The notes under the pieces: model-generated
What the model was told of the DNA's origin: nothing
Database searches by the model: none
Seen by the model: only the letters and a program-made list of their open reading frames with translations
In this document: positions 34,303 through 42,106 of the stretch, in pieces
Layout of the letters: each line of letters opens with the position of its first letter
Position numbering within the stretch: position 1 is the first letter of the stretch
NCBI RefSeq assembly: GCF_025499425.1
Contig: NZ_JAIMCB010000004.1
Coordinates: 62,001-126,000, forward strand
DNA length: 64,000 nucleotides
Reading direction: 5' to 3'
Origin: Acidiferrimicrobium sp. IK
GTDB taxonomy: Bacteria > Actinomycetota > Acidimicrobiia > Acidimicrobiales > Palsa-688
Made by a program: the position numbers and the translations under genes

Positions 34303-34340
34303 CGTCGGCGCAGCCAGGCGCCTTGCATGGTGTTGGTCAT
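34299..34340 (-). CDS. 13-codon leader ORF before DUF2889
   Basis: A short ORF, MTNTMQGAWLRRR, with a strong AGGAAG ribosome-binding site (GGAAGGAAGACCA before the ATG). Its TGA overlaps the ATG of the DUF2889 gene (ATGA), so translation of the longer gene is probably coupled to this peptide. No regulatory codons stand out except three Arg codons at the end. It may be a translated leader, or the DUF2889 gene may borrow its ribosome-binding site. Confidence 0.5.
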   Translation of the reverse strand: MTNTMQGAWLRRR

Positions 34341-34383
34341 TGGTCTTCCTTCCAGCCGGCGGTCCCTCCCTTCCGGCTTCGTC

Positions 34384-34413
34384 ATCGTAGCGAATTGGGA
34401 AGCGACGTTTTCA
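34384..34413 (-). promoter_or_regulatory. promoter with shared motif, operon B (DUF2889-CoA-transferase)
   Basis: On the minus strand TGAAAACGTCGCTT (34400-34413), 8 nt later GCTACGATG, whose TACGAT is the -10 box (34384-34389). The spacing between motif and box is 10 nt shorter than in operon A, exactly one helical turn. Confidence 0.6.
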
Positions 34414-34462
34414 TTGATGTCCGAGCCGGCCCGGTGGGCGGAAGGCAACGCCGCGGGCGGCG

Positions 34463-35257
34463 CTACCGGCGAGGGGCGGGACGGTCCCTGAGGGGCTCCC
34501 GGCACAGCTCGATCACCCGTTCGGCCAGCTGCGGGGCGCAGATGAGCAAGTCGGGGAGCCACGGGTCGGGCTGGTTGTAGACCAACGGGCTCCCGTCGAG
34601 GCGCGAGACGTGCAACCCGGCGGCGGCCGCCACCGCGACGGGCGCAGCGGAGTCCCACTCGTACATCCCCCCGGCGTGGGCGTACACGTCGGCGTCGCCT
34701 AGCACCACGGCCATGGCCTTGGCCCCGGCCGACCCCATCGGGACCAGCTCGCCGCCGAGTTGCTCGCTCAGCCGGGCGCTGAACGCGGGCGGGCGCGACC
34801 GGCTGACCACGAGGCGGGGCACCGCCCCCGGCGCCGGCGGGGGAGGGGGCGGCTCCGCGGTGGAGAGCACTTTGCCGAGCGCCGGCAGGGCCACCGCTCC
34901 GGCGCGCACGGTGCCGTCGACGCTCAGCGCGACGTGGACCGCCCAGTCGGTGCGGGGCCGCTCCTTGAATTCCCGGGTGCCGTCGAGCGGGTCGACGATC
35001 CAGGTCCGGCGCCGGCTGGTGCGGTCGGTGTCGTGGTCGCCTTCCTCCGACAAGACCCCGTCGTCGGGCCGGGCGTCCGCGAGCGCCCCGGCGAGCAGCT
35101 CGTGGGCGGCCCGGTCCCCGGCGTCGCCCAGCTCGGCGCCCTCGAGGGGGCCGTCGCGCAGCACCATGAGCGCCTCGCCGGCTCGGCGGCAGAGATCCGC
35201 GGCCAGGCGGTGGTCGTCGTGGGTCGGACCGGGGTCCGGGACCGCCGGGGTGCCCAC
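34463..35257 (-). CDS. cysQ: 3'(2'),5'-bisphosphate nucleotidase CysQ-like
   Basis: Inositol-monophosphatase-family phosphatase that removes the 3'-phosphate from PAP/PAPS, linked to the sulfate activation made by cysD-cysNC at 16-19 kb. The 264 residues hold the metal motifs SEEGD (70-74) and DPLDGTREF (89-97), plus YEWDSAAP with Asp202. The order, length and the SRLDGSPLVYN tail suit CysQ better than inositol monophosphatase. The GTG at 35257 lies 3 nt after the alkB stop, so the two form one transcript. It is not next to cysD-cysNC. Confidence 0.85.
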   Translation of the reverse strand: MGTPAVPDPGPTHDDHRLAADLCRRAGEALMVLRDGPLEGAELGDAGDRAAHELLAGALADARPDDGVLSEEGDHDTDRTSRRRTWIVDPLDGTREFKERPRTDWAVHVALSVDGTVRAGAVALPALGKVLSTAEPPPPPPAPGAVPRLVVSRSRPPAFSARLSEQLGGELVPMGSAGAKAMAVVLGDADVYAHAGGMYEWDSAAPVAVAAAAGLHVSRLDGSPLVYNQPDPWLPDLLICAPQLAERVIELCREPLRDRPAPRR

Positions 35258-35260
35258 CGG

Positions 35261-35974
35261 CTAGCGGGAGAAGTGGCGGGGGGCGAAGAACCCCGGTTGG
35301 GTGTCGCGCTGGCCTCGCTGGGACGTCCAGCGCCACTGCGCGGACACCCGGCTCGGACAGCGGCTTCGCAGCTGGGGCACGGTGTGCAGCCAGTCCGCCT
35401 GGCACCGACCGCCCATGACCAGGAGGTCCCCAGAACGTGGCTGCAGCTCCACGACGTCGCGGAGGTCGTCGGCTTCCCGGCGGCCGCCGGCGAGGGGACG
35501 CAGCCGCCACGGACGGCGGGCGCCGAGGGTGAGCACCCCGACGATGGTGTCGTCGAGCCAGCGCAGTTCCCGGTCGCGGTGCCAGCCGACCCCGTCGCGC
35601 TCGTCGCGGTAGTGGGCCAGCGCGACGCCGTCGAAGCCGACCCGGTAGCGGCCCGCCAGCCACTCCTCGACCGCGGCGAGCTGCGGGTGACGGCCGGGGC
35701 CCTTCTGGAACGCCCCGAGGCGGGGCTCGGCGATCCAGCGCTCGTAGCGCCACACCCGGCCCTGCCGCCAGGGCACGCCGTCGAGCAGCTCCCGGTGCAG
35801 CCGGTCGGCGCCGGGCACCAGCCCTTCCACGACATCGATCCAACTGGTGGTGTCAAGCGCCACTCTGGTCACCTGAACCTCGGTGTAAAGGCCGGGGGCG
35901 TCCAAGCCAGACACCGACGCGTCAGCTCCCCCGGAGGAGAGCCGTCCCAACCCGATGGTGTCGGCGACGCCCAT
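35261..35974 (-). CDS. AlkB-like 2-oxoglutarate/Fe(II) oxygenase
   Basis: Dioxygenase of the DNA/RNA repair AlkB family. The 237-residue protein has the iron motif H132-x-D134 in GVGWHRDREL and the distal His197 in ADWLHTVPQ. Arg209 in SRVSAQWRW binds 2-oxoglutarate. LDDTIVGVLTLGARRPW is the jelly-roll core. Protects nucleic acids by oxidising alkyl groups (family knowledge). It precedes cysQ with a 3-nt gap, and the ATG at 35974 was chosen because the length is usual and the N-terminal extension is short. Confidence 0.88.
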   Translation of the reverse strand: MGVADTIGLGRLSSGGADASVSGLDAPGLYTEVQVTRVALDTTSWIDVVEGLVPGADRLHRELLDGVPWRQGRVWRYERWIAEPRLGAFQKGPGRHPQLAAVEEWLAGRYRVGFDGVALAHYRDERDGVGWHRDRELRWLDDTIVGVLTLGARRPWRLRPLAGGRREADDLRDVVELQPRSGDLLVMGGRCQADWLHTVPQLRSRCPSRVSAQWRWTSQRGQRDTQPGFFAPRHFSR

Positions 35975-36034
35975 ACCCGGGAGGCTACCGGCCGGCGGAC
36001 GCAGCAGCGTAGGGGTGGGCGGCGGTAGCGGAAG

Positions 36035-36067
36035 AGCCGGGCGCTGCGCTCATGGCGCAGCGCCCGG
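36035..36067. terminator. 14-bp perfect stem-loop upstream of glpK
   Basis: GCCGGGCGCTGCGC and its reverse complement with a TCATG loop. No T-run follows on either strand, so termination is not certain; a bidirectional block between divergent genes is possible. Confidence 0.45.
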
Positions 36068-36126
36068 CCCGTGCCCGCCGTTGGCCCGGGCGTCCCGTCA
36101 ACCGACCGGACCAGACCTTCGCCAGA

Positions 36127-36144
36127 CCTTCCCGGCAGGGAAGG
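36127..36144 (+). other. 7-bp hairpin with GGCA loop
   Basis: CCTTCCC and GGGAAGG separated by GGCA, just after a direct repeat CAGACCTTC. A minor element of the glpK upstream region. Confidence 0.4.
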
Positions 36145-36205
36145 GGTACACGCCGGCGTCCTATGGGCTATCGAGCAGCGAAAGAAAGACACTGGGATCA
36201 CCGGC

Positions 36206-36256
36206 GGAGCCGCACCCCAGCGGCAGGGCTCCGAGCGGCCAGGTGCAGGAGGCACC
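36206..36256 (+). other. paired hairpins with alternative pairing before glpK
   Basis: GGAGCCGC/GCGGC with GGGCTCC overlap at 36206-36232, so GCCGC-ACCCCA-GCGGC and GGAGCC...GGCTCC cannot both form fully. A GGTGC/GCACC stem follows at 36242-36256. This could be a structured RNA; no known riboswitch consensus was matched by eye. Confidence 0.35.
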
Positions 36257-36332
36257 CGACAGCGTCCTCTTGGTTATCCCCGGTGACCACCGACCGCAAA
36301 CGGCAAGCACCCCGTCCACCACTCATGGTGGC

Positions 36333-36338
36333 TATGTT
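36333..36338 (+). promoter_or_regulatory. -10 box of glpK (leaderless)
   Basis: TATGTT followed by 7 nt and the ATG at 36346. Confidence 0.5.
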
Positions 36339-36345
36339 CGGCGAG

Positions 36346-37848
36346 ATGCCGCCGTCTCACCTCCTTGCCATAGACCAGGGGACCACCGGCTCCACCGCGT
36401 TGGTGCTCGACGGTGACGCCCGCATCGTGGGCCGGGGTTACGCCGAGTTCCCCCAGCACTACCCGCAGCCAGGGTGGGTGGAACACGACCCCGACGACCT
36501 CTACGACGTGTCGATGGAGGTCGCCACCTCGGCGCTGGCCGACGCCGGCCTGCGGGCAGGAGACGTGGCCGGGCTGGGGATCACCAACCAGCGCGAGACG
36601 ACGGTGGTCTGGGACCGCGCGACGGGCCGGCCGCTGGCGCCGGCCATCGTCTGGCAGGACCGGCGCACCGCGGCGATGTGCGCCGAGCTGCGAGCCCAGG
36701 GCCTTGAGGGGCTGGTCCGGGAGCGCACCGGGCTGGTCATCGACGCCTACTTCTCCGGGACCAAGCTGGCGTGGCTGCTCGAGAACGTCGACGGGTTGCG
36801 GCGTCGGGCCGAGGCCGGCGAGGTGGCCTTCGGGACCGTCGACGCCTGGCTGCTGTACCGCCTCACCGGCGGCTCGGTCCACGCCACCGACGTCACCAAC
36901 GCCAGCCGCACCATGCTCTTCGACCTGCGGCGCCTCGAGTGGGACGACGAGCTGCTCGCCCACCTGCGCATCCCCCGCCAGGTCCTCCCGGAGGTCCATC
37001 CGAGCGCCGCGGTGCACGGCACGACCGTCCCCGCCGCGCTGGGCGGCGAGATTCCCGTCGCCGCGCTCCTCGGTGACCAGCAGGCCGCCCTGTTCGCGCA
37101 GGCCTGCTTCGCGCCCGGTCAGACGAAGAACACCTACGGCACCGGGTCGTTCGTCTTGATGCACGCCGGAGGCCAGCCGTTCGTGGAGCAGGAACGGATG
37201 CTCTCTACCGTCGCCGCCACGCTGGAGGGCGCGCCGGCGGAGTACGCCCTGGAAGGGTCGATCTTCGTGACCGGATCGGCGGTGCAGTGGATGCGCGACG
37301 AGCTGGGGATCATCACCTCCGCGGCGGAGACCGAGGCGATCGCCCGCAGCGTGCCCGACACCGGCGACGTGTGGTTCGTCCCGGCTCTCGCCGGGCTCGG
37401 CGCTCCGTACTGGGACCCCTACGCCCGGGGGATGCTCATCGGCATCACCCGAGGCACCTCCAAGGCGCACATCGTGCGGGCGGTGCTTGAGAGCATCGCC
37501 TTTTCCACCCGCGACGTCCTCGACGCCATGCAGGCCGACACCGGGATCAGGATCGACGAGCTGCGGGCCGACGGCGGGGCGGTCGCCAACCGGTTCTTGA
37601 TGCAGCACCAAGCGGACGTGCTCGGGATCCCCGTCGACGTCCCGGCCCAGACCGAGAGCACCTCGCTCGGATCGGGGCTGCTAGCCGGCCTGACGACGGG
37701 CGTGTGGGGCAGCCTGGAGGAGCTGGCCGGGGTGCGGACCACCGCGGCGCGCTACGAGCCGGCGATGAGCGCGGATGAGCGCGACGGGCGCTACGCCCGG
37801 TGGAGCCAGGCGGTGGCGAGGGCCCGGGACTGGGCGACCGGCAGCTGA
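36346..37848 (+). CDS. glpK: glycerol kinase
   Basis: ATP-dependent phosphorylation of glycerol to glycerol 3-phosphate, of the FGGY carbohydrate-kinase family. The 500 residues have LLAIDQGTTGSTALVLD at the N-terminus, GITNQRETTVVWDRATGRP and WQDRRTAAMCAEL. Later parts are GTVDAWLLYRLTGG, KNTYGTGSFVLMHAG, LAGLGAPYWDPYARG and RADGGAVANRFLMQHQAD. This is a complete set for glycerol kinase. The ATG at 36346 was chosen 7 nt after TATGTT; ATGs at 36326 and 36335 lie within that box region. The stop is 44 nt before glpD, and the two act in sequence. Confidence 0.95.
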   Translation: MPPSHLLAIDQGTTGSTALVLDGDARIVGRGYAEFPQHYPQPGWVEHDPDDLYDVSMEVATSALADAGLRAGDVAGLGITNQRETTVVWDRATGRPLAPAIVWQDRRTAAMCAELRAQGLEGLVRERTGLVIDAYFSGTKLAWLLENVDGLRRRAEAGEVAFGTVDAWLLYRLTGGSVHATDVTNASRTMLFDLRRLEWDDELLAHLRIPRQVLPEVHPSAAVHGTTVPAALGGEIPVAALLGDQQAALFAQACFAPGQTKNTYGTGSFVLMHAGGQPFVEQERMLSTVAATLEGAPAEYALEGSIFVTGSAVQWMRDELGIITSAAETEAIARSVPDTGDVWFVPALAGLGAPYWDPYARGMLIGITRGTSKAHIVRAVLESIAFSTRDVLDAMQADTGIRIDELRADGGAVANRFLMQHQADVLGIPVDVPAQTESTSLGSGLLAGLTTGVWGSLEELAGVRTTAARYEPAMSADERDGRYARWSQAVARARDWATGS

Positions 37849-37892
37849 CGACCGTACCGAACAGTAACGACGGATCGGGTAAACAGGGTTTG

Positions 37893-39659
37893 GTGAAGAC
37901 GGCTCCGATCGGTCGCGGAGAGCTGGGACCGGCATCGAGGGCCGAGGCCCTGCGGCGCATGTCCGCCGAGCATCTCGACGTGTTGGTGGTCGGCGGCGGG
38001 GTGGTCGGCGCCGGGGCCGCGCTAGACGCGGCCACCCGGGGGCTCAACGTCGGGCTGGTCGAGGCCAGGGACTGGGCGGCGGGGACTTCGAGCCGGTCCA
38101 GCAAGCTGATCCACGGCGGTCTGCGCTACCTGGAGATGCTCGATTTCCGCTTGGTGCGCGAGGCGCTAGTCGAGCGGGGGTTGCTGCTCCAGCGCCTCGC
38201 CCCTCACCTGGTGACGCCGGTGCCGTTCATCTACCCCCTCCGGGCCCACTGGGAGCGTCCCTACGTCGGCGCCGGCCTGGTCCTCTACGACACGCTGTCA
38301 GCGGGAGCGGGATGGGGTCGGGGGCTGCCCCGGCACCAGCACCTGAGCCGTCGGGAAGCGCAGCGGCGCTTCCCGGCGCTGCGCGACGACGCGTTGGTGG
38401 GAGCGGTGCAGTACTGGGACGCGCAGGTCGACGACGCCCGCCACACGATGACCGTCGTGCGCACCGCGGCGGCTTACGGGGCGGCGGTCGCCAACCGGGC
38501 GCAGCTGACGGACATGGTGAAAGAGGGCGGGGTGGTGGTCGGCGCGGCGGTCAGGGACCTAGAAACCGGCTCCGAGCTGACCGTGCGCGCCCGGCAGGTG
38601 ATCAACGCGACCGGGGTGTGGACCGACGACACGCAGGCCCTCGCCGACGGGCGCAGCGACATCCACGTCCGGGCTGCCAAAGGGGTCCACCTGGTCGTGC
38701 CCCGCGACCGGATCGACGGCGAGGCGGGGCTGATCCTGCGGACCGAGAAGAGCGTCTTGTTCGTGATCCCGTGGGCGGCGCACTGGCTGATCGGGACCAC
38801 CGACACCGACTGGGCCCTCGACCTGGCCCACCCGGCCGCCAGCGCCGCCGACATCGACTACCTCCTGGAACGAGTCAACCGGGTGCTGCGCACCGGCCTG
38901 AGCCGGGAGGACATCGAGGGGGTGTACGCCGGTCTGCGTCCGCTGCTCTCCGGCGAGCAGCGCGAAGCGGGCGAGGCCGCCCCGACCACCAAGATCTCCC
39001 GGGAGCACATGGTGTCGCGGGCCGTGCCGGGGCTGGTCGTGGTCGCCGGCGGCAAGTACACGACCTACCGGGTGATGGCCCGCGACGCCGTCGATGCGGC
39101 CGCGGCCGGCCTGGGACGCCCGGTCCCGGAGAGCTGCACCGAGCGGGTCCCGCTGCTCGGCGCGGAGGGGTACGCGGCGATGGTCAACTCCCGAGAGCGG
39201 CTGGCGACCGCCTCCAGCCTGCCGGTCGCGACCATCGACCACCTCCTCGGGCGGTACGGGTCGCTGATCAGCGAGGTGCTGGCCCTGATCGCGGACCGGC
39301 CGGAGCTGGCCGAAGCCCTGCCCGGCGGCCCCGGCTACCTGGCTGCGGAGGTGGTCTACGCGGCGACCGCCGAAGGGGCCCGTCACGTCGAGGACGTGCT
39401 GATGCGCCGGACCAGGCTCAGCTTCGAGGGCAGCGACCGGGGGGTGTCCACCGCCCGGCGGGCGGCTGCGCTCATGGGCGAGGTCCTCGGCTGGGACGAC
39501 GCTCTCCAAGCCCGGGAGGTGGAGTTCTACCTGGGGCAGGTCGAAGCGGAGCGGAGAGCCGAGAAGGCCCCCGACGACCGGGCTGCCGACTCCAGCCGTC
39601 TCGAAGCGCCGGACCCGGTCCCGACAGTGCCGCTGCGCCCGTCGGCGCGAAGGGGGTAG
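37893..39659 (+). CDS. glpD: glycerol-3-phosphate dehydrogenase (FAD)
   Basis: Membrane-associated FAD-dependent oxidation of glycerol 3-phosphate to dihydroxyacetone phosphate. The 588 residues have the FAD-binding VVGGGVVGAGAALDAATRGL, then SSRSSKLIHGGLRYLEMLDF and the RHTMTVVRTAAAYGA region. GTTDTDWALDLAHPAAS and VVVAGGKYTTYRVMARDAV are further family motifs. The GTG at 37893 follows AGGG and gives the usual length; the C-terminal about 35 residues are Pro/Ala-rich. It lies 44 nt after glpK (one operon) and 9 nt before an acetolactate synthase-like gene, which may also be in the transcript. Confidence 0.95.
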   Translation: MKTAPIGRGELGPASRAEALRRMSAEHLDVLVVGGGVVGAGAALDAATRGLNVGLVEARDWAAGTSSRSSKLIHGGLRYLEMLDFRLVREALVERGLLLQRLAPHLVTPVPFIYPLRAHWERPYVGAGLVLYDTLSAGAGWGRGLPRHQHLSRREAQRRFPALRDDALVGAVQYWDAQVDDARHTMTVVRTAAAYGAAVANRAQLTDMVKEGGVVVGAAVRDLETGSELTVRARQVINATGVWTDDTQALADGRSDIHVRAAKGVHLVVPRDRIDGEAGLILRTEKSVLFVIPWAAHWLIGTTDTDWALDLAHPAASAADIDYLLERVNRVLRTGLSREDIEGVYAGLRPLLSGEQREAGEAAPTTKISREHMVSRAVPGLVVVAGGKYTTYRVMARDAVDAAAAGLGRPVPESCTERVPLLGAEGYAAMVNSRERLATASSLPVATIDHLLGRYGSLISEVLALIADRPELAEALPGGPGYLAAEVVYAATAEGARHVEDVLMRRTRLSFEGSDRGVSTARRAAALMGEVLGWDDALQAREVEFYLGQVEAERRAEKAPDDRAADSSRLEAPDPVPTVPLRPSARRG

Positions 39660-39668
39660 AAGCAGCCC

Positions 39669-41351
39669 GTGCCCTCCGAGCCGACCGACCCGGCGAGCGC
39701 GGCGGGGGAGACCGTCGCCGAGCTGCTGGTGCGCTGCCTCGAGCACGAGGGGGTGACCACCGTGTTCGGGATCCCGGGTGAAGAGAACATCCGCTTCACC
39801 GACGCGGTCGCCCGCTCCGGTATCCGCTACGTCCTGGTCCGCCACGAGCAGGCCGCGTCTTTCATGGCCGAAATCCACGGCCGGCTCACCGGCAGCGCCG
39901 GCGTGTGCTCCGCGACCCTCGGCCCCGGCGCCATCAACCTCCTTCTCGGCGCGGCCGACGCCACGACCAACAGCACTCCGATGGTGGCCATCTCCGCTCA
40001 GGTCGGCCTCAACCGGATCTACAAGGAGTCCCACCAAAGCGTCGACCTGGTGTCGATGTTCGCGCCGGTGACCAAGTGGGCGGCGCTGGTCCCCAACCCC
40101 GGCGCGGTGCCGGAGATGGTCCGCAAGGCGTTCAAGCTGGCTCACACCGAGCGGCCCGGCGCGGTCTACCTGGCCGTCCCCGAAGACGTCGAGGCGCTCC
40201 CCGCGGTGGCCGGGCGCGACCCTCTGCCCCTCAACGTCCCCCGCCCCGACGAGCCGTCCGCCTCGCAGATCCGCCGGGCCTCGGCGCTGCTCGAGCAGGC
40301 CGAACGGCCGGTGGTGCTCGCCGGTCACGGCGCGGCGCGCTCGGGCGCCGGCCCCGCTTTGCTGCGGTTCTCCGAGCTGCTCGGCCTGCCGGTCGCCACC
40401 ACCTTCCACGGGAAGGGGGTGTTCCCCGACGACCATCCCCACGCCCTCGGCGCCGTCGGGTTCATGCGCCACGACTACGCCAACTTCGGGTTCGATCACG
40501 CCGATGTCATCATCACCGTCGGCTACGAGCTGCAGGAGTTCGACCCGGTCAGGATCAACCCCCGCGCCGACAAGCAGATCATCCACATCAGCCGCTTCCC
40601 TGCCGAAGTCGACAGCCACTACGCGGTCGAGGTCGGGATCCAAGCCGACATCGCCGCGACGCTCGACGCTCTCGGCGCCGCGGTGCGTCGCCGGTTCCAG
40701 CTCCGACCCGGCGACGCCAAGATCCGCCGCCTGCTCGCCGACGAACTGGCCCGGGGCGCCAACGATGACAGCTTCCCGCTGAAACCTCAGCGCATCGTGG
40801 CGGAAACCCGCGCCGCGCTGGAGCGAAGCGACATCGTCTTGGCCGACACCGGGGCGGTGAAGATGTGGATGGCCCGGCTGTACCCGACGTTCGAGGCGAA
40901 CACCTGCCTGCTCTCCAACGGGCTGTCGACCATGTCGTTCGCGTTGCCAGGCGCCATCGCCGCCCGCCTGGCCTGCCCCGACCGGCGGGTGCTGGCCGCG
41001 GTCGGCGACGGGGCGTTCCTCATGCACTCCCAGGAGATCGAGACCGCCATGCGCGAGGGGGTGGCGATGACGATCCTGATCTGGGTCGACGACGCGTACG
41101 GGCTCATCGAGTGGAAGATGGACATGGAGCTCGGCCACTCCACGTCGATCCGCTTCTCCAACCCGGACTTCGTCGCCTACGCCGAGAGCTTCGGGGCGAC
41201 CGGCTACCGGGTCGAGTCGGCCGACCAGCTGGGCCCGGCGCTTCGCGACGCGCTGGGCGCGGACACGGTGTCGGTCATCGCCTGCCCGGTCGACTACCGG
41301 GAGAACCTTCGCCTCACCGACAGCCTCGGCGAGCTGAGCGGACCGTTCTGA
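39669..41351 (+). CDS. acetolactate synthase-like ThDP enzyme
   Basis: Thiamine-diphosphate carboligase of the catabolic (AlsS-like) acetolactate synthase type, converting two pyruvates to acetolactate. The 560 residues have [54 protein letters not shown] and, for ThDP binding, [19 protein letters not shown] followed by [16 protein letters not shown]. The [13 protein letters not shown] stretch resembles AlsS more than IlvB. No regulatory subunit gene (ilvN) follows, as expected for AlsS. It starts 9 nt after glpD and precedes the HAD and GH65 genes. Exact reaction is not certain from sequence. Confidence 0.82.
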   Translation: MPSEPTDPASAAGETVAELLVRCLEHEGVTTVFGIPGEENIRFTDAVARSGIRYVLVRHEQAASFMAEIHGRLTGSAGVCSATLGPGAINLLLGAADATTNSTPMVAISAQVGLNRIYKESHQSVDLVSMFAPVTKWAALVPNPGAVPEMVRKAFKLAHTERPGAVYLAVPEDVEALPAVAGRDPLPLNVPRPDEPSASQIRRASALLEQAERPVVLAGHGAARSGAGPALLRFSELLGLPVATTFHGKGVFPDDHPHALGAVGFMRHDYANFGFDHADVIITVGYELQEFDPVRINPRADKQIIHISRFPAEVDSHYAVEVGIQADIAATLDALGAAVRRRFQLRPGDAKIRRLLADELARGANDDSFPLKPQRIVAETRAALERSDIVLADTGAVKMWMARLYPTFEANTCLLSNGLSTMSFALPGAIAARLACPDRRVLAAVGDGAFLMHSQEIETAMREGVAMTILIWVDDAYGLIEWKMDMELGHSTSIRFSNPDFVAYAESFGATGYRVESADQLGPALRDALGADTVSVIACPVDYRENLRLTDSLGELSGPF

Positions 41352-41353
41352 GC

Positions 41354-42106
41354 GTGCTCGGCCTCCCCGATCAGGTAACCGCGTGCCTGTTCGACATGGA
41401 CGGGGTGCTGACCCAGACCGCCGTCGTCCACGCCGCGGCGTGGAAGCAGGCCTTCGACGAGCTGCTGCGGGCCCGGGCCGAGGATGACGGCACGCCGTTC
41501 GTGCCCTTCGACGACCACGACGACTACGACCGCTACGTCGACGGCAAGACCAGAGCCGACGGGATCCGCTCCTTCCTGGCGTCGCGTCACATCACCCTCC
41601 CGGAAGGCCAGCCCGACGACCCTCCCGGCACCATCACCGTAAGCGGGCTCGGCAACCGCAAGAATGCGCTGGTCGTGGCCAAGATCCGCACCGACGGCGT
41701 CGCCGCCTACGAAGGCTCGATCCGCTACTTGGAGGCCGCCCGCCGGGCCGGGCTGCGCCGGGCGGTGGTGTCGGCCAGCGCCAACGCCGGCGAGGTCCTG
41801 GCGTCCGCCGGCCTGGACGACCTGATCGAGGTGCGAGTCGACGGCGTGGTGATCGGGGAGCGGGGTCTGGCCGGCAAGCCGGCCCCCGACACGTACCTGG
41901 CGGCAGCGGAGATCCTCGGCGTCGCGCCGGGCGCGGCCGCGGTGTTCGAGGACGCCCTGTCGGGCGTGGAGGCCGGCGCCGCCGGGCACTTCGCGGCGGT
42001 GATCGGCGTCGACCGCGTCGGGCAGGCCGACGCGCTCGAGGCCCACGGCGCGACGCGCGTGGTACGCGACCTGGCCGAACTCCTCGACGGCAGCAGCTCC
42101 GGGTGA
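41354..42106 (+). CDS. HAD-family hydrolase, beta-phosphoglucomutase-like
   Basis: HAD phosphatase/phosphomutase. The 250 residues begin [20 protein letters not shown] (motif I with the nucleophile Asp in DMDG), then [20 protein letters not shown], typical of the beta-phosphoglucomutase subgroup. Motif II is AVVSASAN, motif [14 protein letters not shown] and motif [16 protein letters not shown]. Beta-phosphoglucomutase converts beta-glucose 1-phosphate to glucose 6-phosphate, and the neighbouring GH65 phosphorylase makes beta-glucose 1-phosphate, so this pairing is expected (established for maltose/trehalose phosphorylases). GTG at 41354; its stop overlaps the GH65 start by 4 nt. Confidence 0.9.
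   Translation: MLGLPDQVTACLFDMDGVLTQTAVVHAAAWKQAFDELLRARAEDDGTPFVPFDDHDDYDRYVDGKTRADGIRSFLASRHITLPEGQPDDPPGTITVSGLGNRKNALVVAKIRTDGVAAYEGSIRYLEAARRAGLRRAVVSASANAGEVLASAGLDDLIEVRVDGVVIGERGLAGKPAPDTYLAAAEILGVAPGAAAVFEDALSGVEAGAAGHFAAVIGVDRVGQADALEAHGATRVVRDLAELLDGSSSG

Larger units (their letters stand above)
35975..36345. other. 371-nt region, hairpin-rich leader of glpK
   Basis: No gene is visible. The DNA forms several stems on the plus strand: a perfect 14-bp stem with a 5-nt loop (36035-36067), a 7-bp stem CCTTCCC/GGGAAGG (36127-36144) and two short stems between 36206 and 36256, one with two possible pairings. The glpK promoter box TATGTT lies at the right end, so if the stems are transcribed they belong to a different RNA, perhaps the alkB 5' side or a small RNA. 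Confidence 0.5.

Noticed and set aside
36181..36300. Possible known riboswitch before glpK
   Set aside because: By eye it does not match glycine, TPP, cobalamin, SAM, c-di-AMP or c-di-GMP consensus features; kept only as an unnamed structured region.
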